Below are positions 23,001-35,200 of a stretch of 64,000 bases of DNA, piece after piece. The DNA lies in the NCBI RefSeq assembly GCF_963678975.1, contig NC_089285.1:3384531-3448530 (forward strand), in the 5' to 3' direction. The stretch is from Dysidea avara (lineage: Eukaryota > Porifera > Demospongiae > Dictyoceratida > Dysideidae). How positions within the stretch are numbered: position 1 is the first letter of the stretch; every line of letters starts with the position of its first letter. The notes beneath the pieces are model-generated. The model searched no databases. It saw only the letters and a list, made by a program, of their open reading frames with translations, and was not told the DNA's origin. Made by a program: the position numbers and the translations under genes.

Positions 23001-24750
23001 TCTGTGAATGCAGGCACAAACTGCAAGAATTTAAACCATTTTTCGTATATAGACCAAGTGACCAGTTTACAAATATTTCTTGTGGAGATATAGCTACATA
23101 AACTGGATGTCTACATTTATTGCTGAGCTGATTATGCACATATATATAATATATATATATATATAATTATTATATATACATATTCATATTAGTGTTAAGA
23201 TTTTGCCAATACTAACATTGGATACATATATCTGCTACTGTTTAACTCATGGTACTGATCCAATACGCATATTATCATTTTTCTATAACTTGCATGTCTA
23301 GAACTTTCATTCATACCATAGAAAGTATAGGAGGAAGACAGCTGGCAGTGGTTGCTCATTGAATTATGGCCTTGGGCATTGAATATGTGGAATGGGAATT
23401 TTCTTTGTTAATGTTCCTCAAGTGATTGTCCTTTTAGAGTACCTTAAACATGCACTTGGTTTTGACTCCACATCTTTTACCCAGGGCTGCCTAGAAATGT
23501 TAGGAAGCCTGAGACAAAATACATAAGTGGGTGCCCTAAAGTATGGATGTTACAACACAAAAGTGTAGCCCAGGGTAGTTTCTCCCCCTGTAGGCGGTCC
23601 CACTTTCATTTAAATCATTAAAGGACACCCCTGCATGGTTAATCGATTCGCACAAAGCAATAATTAACATATTCCATTACCGGTACTGTAACAGTTTTGT
23701 ATATGTAAATGGACACCTAGTTGTATGCTTAAAACATAGATGCAGATATTCTGGAAGTGTGTATATATGTAGCACAACAAATTCAGGAAAAATTTCACCT
23801 GCTATATACAACATACAAGACTTGCAAATGCAGCCAATACATGTAGGGCTTTTCAATGACCAAACCTAATTCAAATTGGTAGTTCAGATGGAACCCTGGA
23901 TGTATAGACACTGTACCCAGAAGTTACATAATGATTATGCCTTGTAATTCAAAATTAAATCAAAATTGCTAGAATCAAAATTGCTAGAAGATTCAGCTTA
24001 CAACTACAATATATATACGTATATATACATTCTATTGGGTGTGTCAAGGCCGGTGCATGCGCAAATGAATGAATTAAATGTTTACATACTTGAACTAACA
24101 CATTATCATATACTGTAGCTAATGAATGCAGAGCATGTATAGAGATGATAAAGGGATGAGTTAGCTTACTTAAAACTCAAACACCAGACAACACTACTAT
24201 CAGTGATGCATAGCAAAAAAATTACCCTGCTGGACCACCATCAATAAAAGCATTCCTAGAAGTGCATTAATGTATACCATTTGTAGGTTTTGAAACCAAT
24301 TCCTAGAAACGATTAACAGATGGTATGTAGGTATGATGGACATGTGCTGGGATGTACACAAGCAGTGTACTTCTCCAACGGTACTTAGTGACAAATGCAC
24401 TACCTGCAGATTCTAAGTACAATTTTCCATTACAAATGACACTATTTACTTTAGGAACACCATGAGTATGACTCAAATTGCTCCTCTCTATAGAGCGTAG
24501 TTTCTATGGAGTTCTATAGTTACAATCATACCTCTAAAACCCTAAAAATTCATATATAATCTGCTGATATATGCAAAATATGGCTACCACCAATGTGGGA
24601 GGGAGAGTGTTGAATTGCACTGAAAGCTGTAAAAATTGAGCCCGTAAAGTAACTCGCATACCTTTGTTTCCTCCTATAAACCTGACTGCTGTTGATTTCC
24701 CAGATTTAACACATTACTAGTTCAAGGTGGGCGGTCCGCATGGAGCTGCA

Positions 24751-24940
24751 ATGGCTGAAACTCCATCTAGACATGTCAATTTTGTTAGCAAAACTGTCAA
24801 GGTAGTGGATGGCGATCTTGATGAAATCTCGAATAAGACGTCACATGCGAGATCATCACGTGCAAGTACAGCACATGTGGGAACTGAAACTGAATTTGTC
24901 CAAGGCAGCATCAATGTTCTTGGTGATGTTTGTTTTCCAG
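24751..24940 (+). CDS. Doubtful first exon of an unknown gene
   Basis: An ATG-initiated frame of 63 codons ends at a plausible donor (TTTCCAG/GTTAGC). It is hydrophilic and Ser/Thr-rich with no recognised domain. It falls in a stretch of unit 2 (about 24560-25100) that has no counterpart in unit 1, and contains GACGTCAC and CACGTG-like words. I could not find a second exon, so it may be chance or a transposon remnant. Confidence 0.25.
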
Positions 24941-26517
24941 GTTAGCTACCTGTGTCCTTCTTTTTTCTTTTTGTACCAAGTTCTCTTGTGTGATGTGCCA
25001 AACATTTCTTGAGTGCAGTGTTCTTTCAGTCATTCGAACAATGCTATAGGACTATACGGGCTCATTTTTTCACAGAGCATAGTGTAGTTCAATGCTCTCC
25101 CTCCCCCATAATTATACACTATATTCTTGCTATCACTAACAGGAAAAAAAAGCAAGTTGTCAATGTAGCAAGTTAAATAGCAATTCACATATAGAAATTC
25201 ACCAGCAGGACTGACTACTTAGTAATATATAAATAGCCAAATATCAATTGCAACTCAAGTGTGATCCAGCTGGATGAATTTTAGACAATTCATCACTATT
25301 AGTATGCAGCATATCCTGTAAGCAAACATGTAATTGTAAAGAAATGTATGTGATTAGCAGAAATGTCTTGCTTGTAAAATGAACACCAGTGTGTGGCTTC
25401 CTTTTGGTTGAAAACTTTCCCAAGCTATAGTTGACAATCTGATTATGGCTTTTCCAAGAACTTGTTTATCAGGTTTAGGTGGCTTCACAATGGAATGCTT
25501 GGCTAATGTTAAACCTTATAGAGTAATACATATGTGCATATGCCAAGTCATAGAGAACTAGAATTTTATATATTGGAAAATGTAAAAGTTAAATGAAGAT
25601 GTTTGCCTGTAACAGACCAATCCCACCTAGCACTATATATGCTTATACCATTAACTTAGTCACTGATAATCAATTGCAAAAAGTACATATGCCACAGTAC
25701 ACTAGTGAAACAACAGAATTGATCAAAAAATGACAAGAAGGCTAAAATGTCAATGTATTAAATATGTTAGTTATACTTTTAATAAGGAAAATAAAATATG
25801 CAGTTACTCCACATACTTAATACTTTTACAAGTGATATACTAGAGTGATAACTATACCTATACACAGATCACTCTATTAGTAATTGTTACATGAAATGAT
25901 AAAAATGATTTATGCTTCAAGTATATGATTGGACATCATTTTCCCACCTACAACACAGTATTACACAACACTAACACATATTCTTTACACATAGCTTTCT
26001 ACCAACACTTAACAAACTATTCACACATTATTCATTACACTTAAAGGGACAATGCATCACATAATAAAGCCGTTTAAGTTTACGATAAATCACATCATTT
26101 TGGTGAGCACTTGTGCCATGAAAGTAGTGTTTTTTGTTTATTTGTCCTTGAATGATGACTGTAAACCAGAAAAGAATGGTCCCTGGGCTATCTAACATTG
26201 TTATAAATCAATGATAATTCTGTTCAAGATAAAGTGCTTCATTTTATGACAATAACCATTGTGGATACAGCTGCATTCATCTTAGTTGTGACAAACGCAG
26301 GTTGATGTGTGATGTTATTTGTTCCTCAGATGTGTGTTTATTCTTTTTACAGCATTAGAATACTATCATGGCTAGTTTATAAGATTACTGTCCCATGCAC
26401 CTATTAGCACAGGCATCAGGATCATGTTCCTTATGAAATATTATGCTTTAAGTAATAGTTAGACTTTATACTACGAGTGTCTACATGATTTAGGCCCCGT
26501 GTTGTGGCACGTGAGGT

Positions 26518-27434
26518 GCTACTACCAGGGGCGTAGCTAACCAGAAGATGCAGGCAAGCCCCTACAAAATACTCAAAATTATTTATGATTGCAAAAAAGG
26601 CCAATGACCCAATGGTGGGCTAGTCAACATAAGGTGTTGTATTATTACAGCTTACATAACTAGCTACGTAACTATTTCAGTATTGATTGTTTATCGCTTA
26701 TCAATGGAGGTATATTCGTCAAGCATCATCACACGTGCCACAACTTTACTCCAACAAATTCATCCACAATCCGCTAGAGCTATATTGTTATTTTTAGTGT
26801 AAATACAAGTAGCCACAGCCTGTGCTGCAGTCCTAGCATGCACACTGCGGAGAGGATGACGTGTTCACTCACTTCAACCGACAAAATTCAAATTCCATGT
26901 ATTGCACGAAATCCCAGTTCAACACCTGTCTTGCTAGTAGAACTTGTAACCTTGTGACTGATCCGCCTGACTGACAAAGTAAAAAAATTAGACCGGCATG
27001 CCACTACACTGCTGTACAAGATCCAGTGTGATCAATTCGAGAAAATAATCTTGCCAGGTACATTTAACATTTTATCACCTTGTAGGTAGTAGGTTCATAG
27101 CGTCATCTGGTCTCTTTTGTCACTTGTGAGTTGCGACTCCTGTGAGGTCACTTCAAGCGGGTTACTCTTTAGGTTCAAAAATGCTCTATCACGTGAGTAA
27201 TCTAGGCTAAATATAGAAGTGTGTTTCTAATATTTTCATTCAGTGGATTCATGAACGAGTTGAATGTTGTGTGCGCATTCACTAGCAACCCCTGAACCCC
27301 TGGCAATACCACATAGTTGTGCACATAATTTATCATTTGCGTATCAGTTTAATACTGGTAAGCTTGTGATAGAAGTTAAAAAAACACTTAGTGAGGGGGC
27401 CTTTCCCCCCCTTAGCTATACCTCTGGCTACTAC
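26518..27434. mobile_element. hAT-like element, 901 bp, nested in another repeat
   Basis: Ends CAGGGGCGTAGCTAA (26526) and the complement of CAGAGGTATAGCTAAG (ending 27426) are flanked by a perfect 8-bp duplication GCTACTAC (26518-26525, 27427-27434). The flanks (26455-26517 and 27435-27530) belong to an older palindromic repeat with TAGTTAGA-type ends, similar to the one at 35401-35544. No transposase. Confidence 0.75.
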
Positions 27435-27534
27435 AGACACCTAAGGTGCTATTACAGGCACCTTAGGTGCCTGAGGGTTGCTAAATTAAGTAGACCTCAT
27501 GTGATATTTAGTCTAGCTTATTTAGACCCTATGT

Positions 27535-28430
27535 AGCTGTACTTTGACACTGTTGACAGCTGCTTGTAAAAAAGAAATGAAGCCCAATGCTCCACCTGTG
27601 ACTGGTGTTACATGTTTAAAATTAATTCTCAGGTAGTGACATGTTGCTAGCCCTACCATTGTTAATGCATGTCCTAAACATGGAAAGGATCTAATCATGA
27701 TTTGACTGTCAGATAAATTGTTAACAGTTTCTTCAAAATTCTTAGGCACATTGTCCCTTTAACTTAGTGGTAACAAGACTTGTCCATTCCCAATGTAAAC
27801 ACAAGTCCTAGATGGAAACAAGTAGTGAGTGTTTTTGATATATGGTACTGCTCAAAAGCAATGTTATATCGTGAGAGTGCAAGGATTAAAAAACTCACTT
27901 GAGTGGTACCATTATTGCTGTATTTGATGTTAGATGGATTAATATTATTCCATAAAATTGATTCTTGTTGTGTAAGATATATGTTGCACATGCATGATCC
28001 CTAATTTTACAGTACTACTGCACTGTTCGATACAGTATGGTAGTACTGCATAGAAGGTTAATTTGGGCTTTTCTGGCAAAAAAATAATCACCCCAAAACC
28101 TGCTTCATATTTTTCCTCCATGAAAAGCTTGGCAGTACTGGTTAGGTATAACCAAGCCCAAAAATACCAGCAGAGTGATTCCTATTTCTATGATCCTTAA
28201 CATTCCCATTTTCCTTGTACTTTATTGCTTACATTTTTGAAACATGATGTTTACTAGTAAACCGCACATACCACATCAAAAAATGGCATCCGACTTAACG
28301 TTTCGCTTGAATGTGCACCATAACTATAAATTACTGAAAACGTAGTCATATGCATTACACTTGAAATTTCAGCCTGTTACATAGCATTATAAACAAAGAA
28401 CAATATAAGAAGCACCTAATCCAGTTACTC
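27535..28430 (-). other. Unassigned sequence with possible weak minus-strand exons
   Basis: On the minus strand, 27749-27530 has an open frame with a GGALGFISFLQAAV segment and 27991-27890 one ending at GTGAGT; neither has a strong acceptor. Part of the first recurs in decayed form at 35565-35720 next to the same palindromic repeat, which argues for a repeat-borne fragment and not for an exon of gene C. Confidence 0.2.
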
Positions 28431-28439
28431 CAAAAAATA

Positions 28440-29226
28440 TGGAGAATTCCGTTTCAAACATAGAGAGCCATCACACACCACTGCAAATTGGTACCTTGAG
28501 CTGCCAGCAAGGAGAAATGAGACACAAAAGAGGGCAAAGGTAAGCCAATGATGCATATGCTGGTACCTATGTGGCTGAAGCGGCATCAAGCTCATAGCCT
28601 TACCTGAGGCATCAGACAGACAGGCAGTTAATCAGTCAGTAGAAAATAAAACGGTTTGTAGCTATTGGCCTAACTAAGGTGCCATGAAAGTAATGCGAAG
28701 TGGGTTTCTGGTCAATAGTTTTTGTGAAAGTACAAACCTCATGATCTCTAATACATTGTACTACCACATACTGTATGATAAATTATATGCATATGTATAA
28801 ATATATTTAGCAACAAGACAACATATACACATACTTACCTTATAGTATATTTTTGTGACATAACGGTGGTACTGTAATATGAAAAAGTTTTTGTCATTAG
28901 TATATACATAGATGCATCTTCTTACATGTGTATGCATTGTTCTCTAGACTTCAAATAAACAACTACAAATTCTAATTTTGCAAAGTCCAACTTGTTCACT
29001 ATTTTCAAAAATTTATATGTAGATAGTTAATGGATACCTTTCAGCCTTAAGAACCTGACAACCTTCAGAATCAGTTGTAGTCACCATATACCAACATGGC
29101 ATTATACAGTGCATGACATAGTATAGTAAAACATGTACCACCGCTCAAACGGACATGTTGATAAGGACATGCTGATAAGATCATGTTTATGGGACAGTGT
29201 GATCCTACATAATATCCAGATCTTAC
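28440..29226. other. Repeat-like intronic or 3' region of gene C
   Basis: The stretch 28360-28680 shares diverged words with 37390-37720 (CATTATAAA.AAAGAACA, CACTGCAAATT, CAGTCAGTCAGTAGAAAA), i.e. the DNA following mini-exons 29277-29227 and 37986-37933 looks duplicated. No further exon is supported. Confidence 0.4.
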
Positions 29227-32200
29227 CTAAAGACTGAGATGTTGGTTCAGTGGTAGTAACAGAAGGATCTGGAGAATCTATAGTCAATGGAAAGACACAA
29301 GAATAATCTTATTGTTCACACTATGTTTCTCTACAACACAATTATGTAAAAACATTTCTCATAGCTAATATGCTTTCCATTTCTGTTGAGAGGTTAACTG
29401 TGGACAAACTATGAATCCTTGAGCAATACAAACAAGCACACAGATATACAAGAAAATTGAATGTTGACATGGATATAAGAAATGCCTAGTCACTAGAAAA
29501 TATTCTCTTTGCAAGGGGAAATTGCTGATGCTGCTCTACCAGGGGGCTGTGCTTCTAGCTGCAAGCTATATAACGGAAGTTATGTTTCCACCTGTTTAAC
29601 TACTTACCAGATAAGTCCGTTCAACTACATAACTCCAGCCACACATTCAAGTTAATAGCAGCCACTATTGTAAAGGCTTAAGAACATATAGCACTATTTT
29701 CTAAGGTCAACTACATATAAGTGATGCTTATACAAAGTGAAGCAGTCACTCAAATATATAGCTTCACAGCACCTCAGTCAGTCAGACACCTTTTTAATTG
29801 TGGACGTCTTGGTTAATTGGCTACAAACTGAGTGTGTGGTGATACATAAATGTGACCAGATCTGCAAAAACCAAGCATAATGCGTAAGCCTCAATTTACA
29901 GCATCAATTACAACGCATAAATACTTGTGTATTTTTTTTAAAAACTGTTAATTTTTAAAACAATATTTTTTCTCTGTGAAGAAAGGGTCTAATGGTAAAA
30001 ACTTAAATATCATCACATTTACCTGTCCAAAAAAATCTTTGCTTCATTGCAGTAGACCAACAGATACGTGCGTTATGGGCATCTAAATGATTGTACAAAA
30101 TATCTTTCTTCACTGATTTTGCTTCTATATTTACCAAAGAAAGGTAATATAGAAGGAAACACTACCCAGTAACGAATTCCCATATTCACAGCGAACATTA
30201 TGGTACAAGTTTCAACTCTGTATATCATTGTGTTTGTAAGTTACAACCATTTTTGTAAGTGCCTGTAATTTCTTTTCCCTCTAATTACAGTATAAATTAA
30301 TCTTTCTGTTGTCGCTACATAGTAGGCTACAACTCCAAAATTTAATGGCATACGAGACTGAAATTTAGCCAGAGTATACATTTGGCTATGTTGATTATAA
30401 ATATTTAATAATCAAGAATTCACAATTATGCCAGATTTTTGCAGATCCAGTCACATATGACAATAAGTTTAAGATATTAAGTACAGTAAGAATGACATTT
30501 TCTTTTGTATGCACTCCTATAGAGGCTTGCTAATTAAAGAAAATTTGCATTATTGTGGTTACTATTGTAAAATCTAATCAACAATGTTTACCACTTCAGC
30601 TTACGTGAAGATCGATCTGGATTGCTATCTTCTGATTCAGGTTGATGATTCCAATTCTTAGTATCTGTAAATATTTAAATTTCACATGCACTGAACCACA
30701 TAATTAGTAAGTGCACAATAGAATGTATACATTAGCAACAAAAGCGCAACACAAATGTTTTCTTGTGCTTAGCTAGTTCTGCATAATTTATGTAACTCAC
30801 TTTCACAACAAAAACTGCAAATCTCATCTGTATATATAACAAGTAATTGTTACTAAACAAATTTTTGTAATTAACATACCACATTTAATTCTCCTTGAAT
30901 GTAACCTGTAAACTGTGAAACAATTATCTTCACAATATTACAATTTTGTACATGTGTGAATATAGCATACATTTTAAAGATTAATTGTTAAATATCCTTA
31001 ACAGACTATTGTGACAATCATATAAATAGTTATTTGCTATATAAATAAACAGAATTTGAGTTTATTGTTCTCATTTATCAAAACAGATAACAACAACTGT
31101 TTAATGGGTATGCAGAGTGATAATAGGAAGATTATACTCATACAATGCATCATTTAGTTTCTAACATTTAGAATTGGCAGACGCACCAAAAATCATATTC
31201 GGTCAACTTTGTTAAATTTTGCTTGTGATGTTTTGGTTTGGTATAAGATACATAAATACAACATTTTTGGAGACACCATTACATTTTCGGGGACATTTGC
31301 TACTATTAAGTTCTACCATACTCAAAACGTTTATCTAACACATAGTCTATGCAATGCCGACACAATGTCAAAGTCAATGTCTATGTGACTTATACTGAAA
31401 TAAATATGAATGAACTTAAAGGCTATCCAATATCATGCAGAAAGGTTTGTCACATGCTGAGCCACTCTGGCCATGGTGAGCAGCTGGTTGAAGCAATGAT
31501 GTTTTTTTTGTAAAAAAAACATCTACATTCAAATACTCTCATACCCGCGTATGCACTACACCATAATATTCGATTAAACAATGCAAAACGTTTAAACAAA
31601 ATCCACAATTTTCTGCCACATATATTCTACCTGAAATTAGATTACTTCAACTAAGTATATTATTAGGATAAACGCTATACTGTGGATTAGTCAAATTACA
31701 ATGCAATGGATGATGTTATCAGCATACATGTACTAACCTAACAGAATAGTAGCACATGCCAGTATCAGTATTGTCACAACGACTACCAATATGACCACAA
31801 TCAAAGTTGTATTGGAATCTAAAAAAGTGGAAATAATATACACACAGTAAATAGAACAAGTTGATGTTGTGCTACATCTAAAAACTAGGTGCCTTAGTTA
31901 GAATTAATCAATAATGTCACATACTATTTCTTATTTCCAGACTTTTAATGTTGCTGAAGTGCTCTATTGAGTGACTTGTAATGTAGCTGAACTCTCGACT
32001 TGATGTAGCTGCACTCTCTACTGAGCGTAGCTGCACTCTCTACTGGGTGAATTGTAATGTCTCTGAATGCTCTAATAGGGTGATTACACTATTAAAGTAT
32101 CTCAATTGTACACTGGTGACACTCAGATGGTTTTTGTATTATAACTCAATTGTATTTAATCTGATTACTTCTCAACTTCTGAACAATCTACAGTGATCAA

Positions 32201-35200
32201 TTAAAACCCTTTCACTGTTAAATTTTCTGGGAGACTAGCAAATCATTTCTTTAGCTGGTTTCTTCAAGATTTATCTCAAATCTTGTATCACGCATGCATA
32301 TATATACACACACAAGTGAATCATGCCTCATTTCTGAAAAACAGCCCACCGTCATCCTTGGCTGTCTTAGCCTATCTATAACAATCCAGGGGACTTCGAA
32401 ATGTGACTATCAACTTGAGGATTCATAAAACTCATCTTTTCTGATAAGAAAAACTTCGCAGTATCACATAACAAACCTGCAATAGTGTGCGAAGGATCCA
32501 GTTATCCCAGAAAGGGACCTCTGTGGGCATGCCCATTACAGGGTAAGTGCATCTTGCATGATAAAACTGGTAGTGCATTAGAATTATATGAAGCGTCTCT
32601 TATAGAGCCAGTTGTAGCAGTGAAATGGTTGTAGAGCCAGTTGTAGAGCCAGTTGTAGAGCCAGTTGTAGAGCCAGTTGTAGCAGTAAATTAATCTAAAT
32701 TTTACATTTCCTTCAATGATTGTCTGGTAATTGTGACAACAAACTGCTTTTTATTCATGAAACTATCAAGCATCTGTTACGTACACATGCATGGTTGATA
32801 TTTTGCTGTAACTCCATTACCATCACCTAGGTTACTTTCAAACCACAAAAGGATTATACTATGATAGTTACTAGTACAGACACTGTTCTTTCAAGTGGTT
32901 TAAACTCTGTAGGAAAACAAATTGCTTTTGTATTTTTCTCATAATTCCTTTGTCCTTTATTCAAACATTATAGAACTTTGCGTGGGCAAGATCAAAGGAA
33001 GAGTGTACTTTAAACTTCATAAAGTACACTTTAGTGTAAACAGTGCTTTATTGCCCACAAAGAGTGCTTTTATTACACTGCAAAGAGTGCTTTAATTGTA
33101 CATTATAGAACTTTACGTGGGCGAGATCAAAGGAAAAAGTGTACTTTAACTTTCATAAAGTACACTCTCAGCTGGCCAACTGCTTCATCGACCACAAAGA
33201 GTACTTTATTGCACCGCAAAGAGTGCTTTATTTGTTCAATAAAGCACTCTTTGCGGTGCAATAAAGCACTCTTTGTGGGCAATAAAGCACAGTTGCCCAC
33301 GTGCCTTAGTGTAGGCTAATAGCCTGCAGGACTCGCACCAGTACGACTAATCACCCACGCCGGTGAAGGCTGATAGCCTCGCTGCACTGAGTGATCAATC
33401 ACCCCAGCCAATACGATTTCTACCACCGGATTAGTTTTATAGACATACCTAAATGCTTCGATGATGGGTGGGAGAAAGTAATGTTGCTGTTACATTTGTT
33501 AATGTAAACGGACAAGTCCTGGAGATATCACGGAAATATTTCACCATGTGGCTCACAATAGAATCGATTGTGGGCTGCAAGCAAAACCTGCCAAAATACG
33601 TGATGAACATCTTCCATGCCAAATTATGGTGAACTACACGTGAGTTACTTTGTTAAACTGGTTTGTGTGTGTTCAGGCTGCTAATAGTTCGTGCAATGCG
33701 TGTTAATTATGTGCATATCAATGTTTTGCCCCACTACTATGAACACGGGCAGAGTTGGGGGATAGGTGGGGATTTGAACATTTAAAAATTCTTATCCCCA
33801 CTACCTGGGGCTACTATTGATGTCGAATCCCCCACTTATCCCCCAGTAAAAGACCCCGAAACACCCATTACACGCCCTCGTTGCATCAAATACACCACCA
33901 CCTGGGGCACGGTTTGAGGTCGATTCCCCGACTAACCCCCACCTAGCCCCCAATTCTGCCCGTGTTCATAGTAGTGGGGCAAAACATTGATAGGTGCATT
34001 ACGAGTTCTAGTGTATGGTGAAGCTACACAATAGAAAGTTCCATAAATCATTTAAAGCATAGCTTTGCTTGTGCTATATGAAAAATAAAGTACTCGGCCA
34101 TGCGCCTCGTACTTTATTTCATATAGCACTGACTCGCGGCTATGCTTTAACATATACATAAAGCACTTTTAGCGGTGCAATAAAGCACTCTTTGTGGGTA
34201 ATAAAGCACTCTTTGTGGGTAATAAAGCACAGTTGCCCACGTGCCTTAGTGTAGGCTAATAGCCTGTGGCGCTCACACCAGTACGACTAATCACCCAAGC
34301 TGGTGCAGGCTGATAGCCCTTGCTGTGCTGAGTGGTCAATCATCTCAGCTAATACCAGTTCTACTTACTGGATTGCTTTTATAGACATATCTAAATACTT
34401 CAATAATGGGTGGGAGAAGAACAGTGCTGCTACGTTTGTTAATGTAAACAGACAAGTCCTGGAGATATCACGGAAATACTTCACCATGTGTCACAGTAGA
34501 ATCGATTGTGGGTTGTGACCAAAACCTGCCATAATATGCGATGAACATCTACCATGCCAAACTATGGTAAACTATGTGAGAGTTACTTTGTTAAAACTAG
34601 TTTGTGTGCAATAATTTGTGCAACGTGTGTTAATTACGAGTCCTAGTGTATGGCCTCAAGCTACCACTAGAAAGTTCCATAAATCATTTAAAGTATTGCC
34701 TTGCTCGTCCTTTATGAAAAATAAAGCACTTGGCTTTTCCTTGTACTTTATTAACAGCTTGGCCACATGCCTCATGCTTTATTTTTCATATAGCACTCAC
34801 GGCAGTGCTTTAACATAATATACTTACAAAAATTGGACTGTAAAGGTGCTGTATTATGTTCCAAATTTAAAGGAGGTCATTCAAAGAATGTGCAAGTATA
34901 AACAATTTTAAAGAAAAGAAACTAAAGAAGATAAGAAAAATAAACTCTGAAGGCACATATCTATGGCTGGTAGATTCAACTCAAATTTGGGATGGGAAAT
35001 ATCCTACCATTCAGAGCTGGATTTATTAATGTGAATTATTTCAGAGCTGGATTTCAGAAGTGCTTTAGTCCTGGCGCTACTATAAGACTAGATATGTGCA
35101 AGATTGTAATTGGGATCCCATTCGCGATAGGTTTGCGACCACGCCCATCAATTAAAGATATAGGTGGACTAATAGCGATAGAGTATGGAGACCACACCTC

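Larger units (their letters stand above)
18820..26200. repeat. Imperfect tandem duplication downstream of gene A (two units)
   Basis: Unit 1 (about 18.82-23.13 kb) and unit 2 (about 23.23-26.20 kb) share colinear words: GGTACTGATCCAATA at 18850/23253, GCTTAAAACATAGATG at 20790/23728, TAACAGATGGTATGTAGGTA at 21346/24313, CAGAAATGTCTTGC at 22070/25360, ACCAATCCCACCTAGCACTA at 22310/25616, GAGTGATAACTATACC at 22520/25842. Unit 1 is longer through transposon insertions (19027-19537, 19726-20078). No gene is recognised in either unit apart from the doubtful exon at 24751. Confidence 0.8.
32980..34820. repeat. Tandem duplicated block with AATAAAGCACTCTTTG palindromes
   Basis: Copies at about 33.00-34.15 kb and 34.15-34.82 kb share colinear sequence (GCCCACGTGCCTTAGTGTAG, CAAGTCCTGGAGATATCACG, AGAAAGTTCCATAAATCATT). 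More distant copies of the same unit occur near 36.11-36.40 kb and 40.35-40.53 kb. The first copy carries a 288-bp MITE absent from the second. Palindromic AATAAAGCACTCTTTG units surround the copies. Confidence 0.75.

Noticed and set aside
24714-24914. Minus-strand open frame opposite the doubtful exon at 24751
   Set aside because: Shadow frame without splice sites.
30801-30905. Alternative reading of the gene C tail with exon start at 30905
   Set aside because: That acceptor gives a 26-nt exon and breaks the phase; the acceptor 7 bases earlier gives 33 nt and a consistent basic, Cys-containing juxtamembrane sequence.
31738-31818. Receptor tyrosine kinase reading of gene C
   Set aside because: A helix and a basic juxtamembrane segment are seen, but no kinase motifs (GxGxxG, VAVK, HRDL, DFG) appear downstream on the minus strand in this window.
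33000-34250. CRISPR array
   Set aside because: Repeats are palindromic AATAAAGCAC units of uneven spacing in an animal genome, not uniform repeats and spacers.
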